Shown here: in pieces, positions 62,925 through 64,000 of the stretch
How positions within the stretch are numbered: the first letter of the stretch is position 1
Layout of the letters: each line of letters begins with the position of its first letter
Assembly: GCA_003344405.1 (NCBI GenBank)
Contig: NOWV01000009.1
Span: 186,001-250,000, forward strand
Length of the DNA stretch: 64,000 nucleotides
Direction: 5' to 3'
DNA from: Trichoplax sp. H2
Taxonomy: Eukaryota; Placozoa; Uniplacotomia; Trichoplacea
Notes under the pieces: generated by a model
The model's database searches: none
What the model was told of the DNA's origin: nothing
Seen by the model: the letters and a program-made list of their open reading frames with translations, nothing else
Program-made: the position numbers and the translations under genes

Positions 62925-63701
62925 GGTGGCCGTCTTATTTCATTATTTTCACCTTCGATCAGCTGGCAATCCACTCCTCTGCCTCCTTGTACTCGGTACT
63001 GTACAGTACTGTATGCAGTATAGTACAGAATCGGTAGATGGAGATCTTACTACAGTGTACAGTACAGACTAAGTACAGTATAATGTACTGTACATTCCAA
63101 ATACTGTTCGGACAGATGGACTTTTCTTTACCAAATGAGGACGCAAATATCGAAAAATGGCTTGCTTAGTATCGATCTTTCGTGTTTGTTTTCTAAATCA
63201 CTGGTACTAATTTAGATACCATTTACAATCTTATGTAACTATTTCCGAGCAGAACTTAATAATGGATAATAGTAGTACTGTCATAAAGAAGTGTTTGAAA
63301 CAATATTTTAACGAGATGAAGCGGAAAAGGTCTGTCCGTCCAAGAGTGATCAGTCCAGGTCTTCTTCTAGTATTCCATGGTACAGTATACTGAACTGTCG
63401 CTTCATAACACAGTACTGTACTGGACTGTATTGACTGAACACATTAATGACGCCTCAACCAGTGCTATGAGACAACAACGTACAGTACTGTACAGTACAG
63501 TACCGTGCAGCAGCCCTGATACAGTACTTTACACTGTACAGTACAGTACTGTACTGTGCTATACGGTGGACAGTACTGTACTGTCAGGGTTACAGAAATG
63601 TTATTTTAAAATACTCGCAAGTTTGAATTTACTACAATTATAAATTATATTATTATATGTTGTACAGTATAGGCAGTCTAGAAATTAGCTAAATTACCAA
63701 T
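62925..63701. promoter_or_regulatory. Divergent promoter region of VPS8 and ZNF330 with pentamer blocks
   Basis: The 777 bp between the two start codons hold 5' UTRs and promoters. TACAG/TACTG blocks lie at about 62996-63095 and 63380-63590. No defined promoter element could be assigned. Confidence 0.45.
63380..63590. repeat. TACAG/TACTG pentamer array
   Basis: Alternating TACAG and TACTG runs, including TACAGTACTGTACAGTACAG at about 63482-63501 and a palindromic run at about 63536-63557. An 88-codon plus-strand open frame here is an artefact of the repeat. Confidence 0.85.
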
Positions 63702-63821
63702 ATGCCGAAAAAGAAGAGTGGAGCTAGAAAAAAAGCGGAGAAACAAAGAGATAGACAGCGATTAATACGGGCTCAAGCAGGAGAACGCCAACTGACAGAT
63801 TATCCATGTAATTTTACTATG
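63702..63821 (+). CDS. ZNF330: ZNF330 (NOA36) first coding exon; gene continues beyond window
   Basis: A 40-codon exon from ATG at 63702 to a GTGAGC donor after 63821 reads MPKKKSGARKKAEKQRDRQ, then a basic stretch and ends YPCNFTM. The N-terminal MPKKK.GARKKAE and HPCN..M segments are the start of ZNF330, a conserved nucleolar/centromeric zinc-binding protein; the next residues expected (cysteine pairs) would be in the following exon, outside the window. The exon ends in phase 0. Bases after 63821 appear to be intron. Confidence 0.85.
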
Positions 63822-64000
63822 GTGAGCTTGTATGTCGTACTGATGCTGCTTGCAGCTAGTGCTCTTGCTAATGCTTTGATCTCTTAAAATTTCATTCTTT
63901 TATCAAATATCCCTTTCTACAGTATGTACTCTATACTCTATTGCATAGCAATTATACCCAATATAGCATTACTTTGACCTTTGATAGTACTATATCACGA

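Overview
The window is a stretch of AT-rich animal nuclear DNA with many short spliced introns (mostly 50-500 bp, GT-AG). The genes present (SH2/PTB tensin, neurabin-type PDZ scaffold, TMEM163, AP-4 beta, VPS8, LETMD1, ZNF330) are typical of Metazoa. Compact introns, high AT content and metazoan-wide families fit an early-branching animal; my best guess is a placozoan (Trichoplax/Hoilungia relatives), by inference only. Gene models were built by hand from splice sites, reading-frame continuity across introns and family knowledge.

Layout, left to right: 3' end of TMEM50 (+, 77-546); complete cathepsin L-like protease (-, 2462-4088); C-terminal exons of a small Cys-rich protein (-, 4308-~4635); a segment rich in a palindromic TACAG/TACTG pentamer, present twice on either side of a 20-N assembly gap (4613-6062); 3' exons of an unidentified gene (-, 6089-6724); an isolated exon with a Rab5-effector-like C2H2 finger (+, 9796-9996); a tensin with PTEN-like phosphatase, C2, SH2 and PTB domains (+, 11794-17813); 3' exons of a membrane protein (-, 19578-19929); a neurabin/spinophilin-like PDZ scaffold (+, 23640-29747); LETMD1-like mitochondrial protein (-, 30914-34113); tandem repeats (34.7-37.3 kb); TMEM163 (+, 38106-43240); a free-standing AlaX-type alanyl-tRNA editing protein (-, 44437-47524); AP-4 beta subunit (+, 47795-53422); VPS8 of the CORVET complex (-, 53482-62924); first exon of ZNF330 (+, from 63702, running off the window).

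These are independent housekeeping and signalling genes, not an operon. Neighbours alternate strands: AlaX and AP4B1 start head-to-head about 270 bp apart, AP4B1 and VPS8 end tail-to-tail with 59 bp between stop codons, and VPS8 and ZNF330 start head-to-head. Two membrane-traffic genes (AP4B1, VPS8) adjoin; tensin and neurabin, both actin/adhesion scaffolds, lie within 12 kb.

Most noteworthy: the tensin keeps a complete catalytic Cys-X5-Arg loop that some vertebrate tensins have lost; the AlaX gene contains a 15-nt microexon; VPS8 and neurabin each show what look like internal exon duplications; and non-coding DNA is sprinkled with a strand-flipping GTAC-based pentamer family. I saw no CRISPR array, rRNA, tRNA, intact transposon or virus-derived gene.
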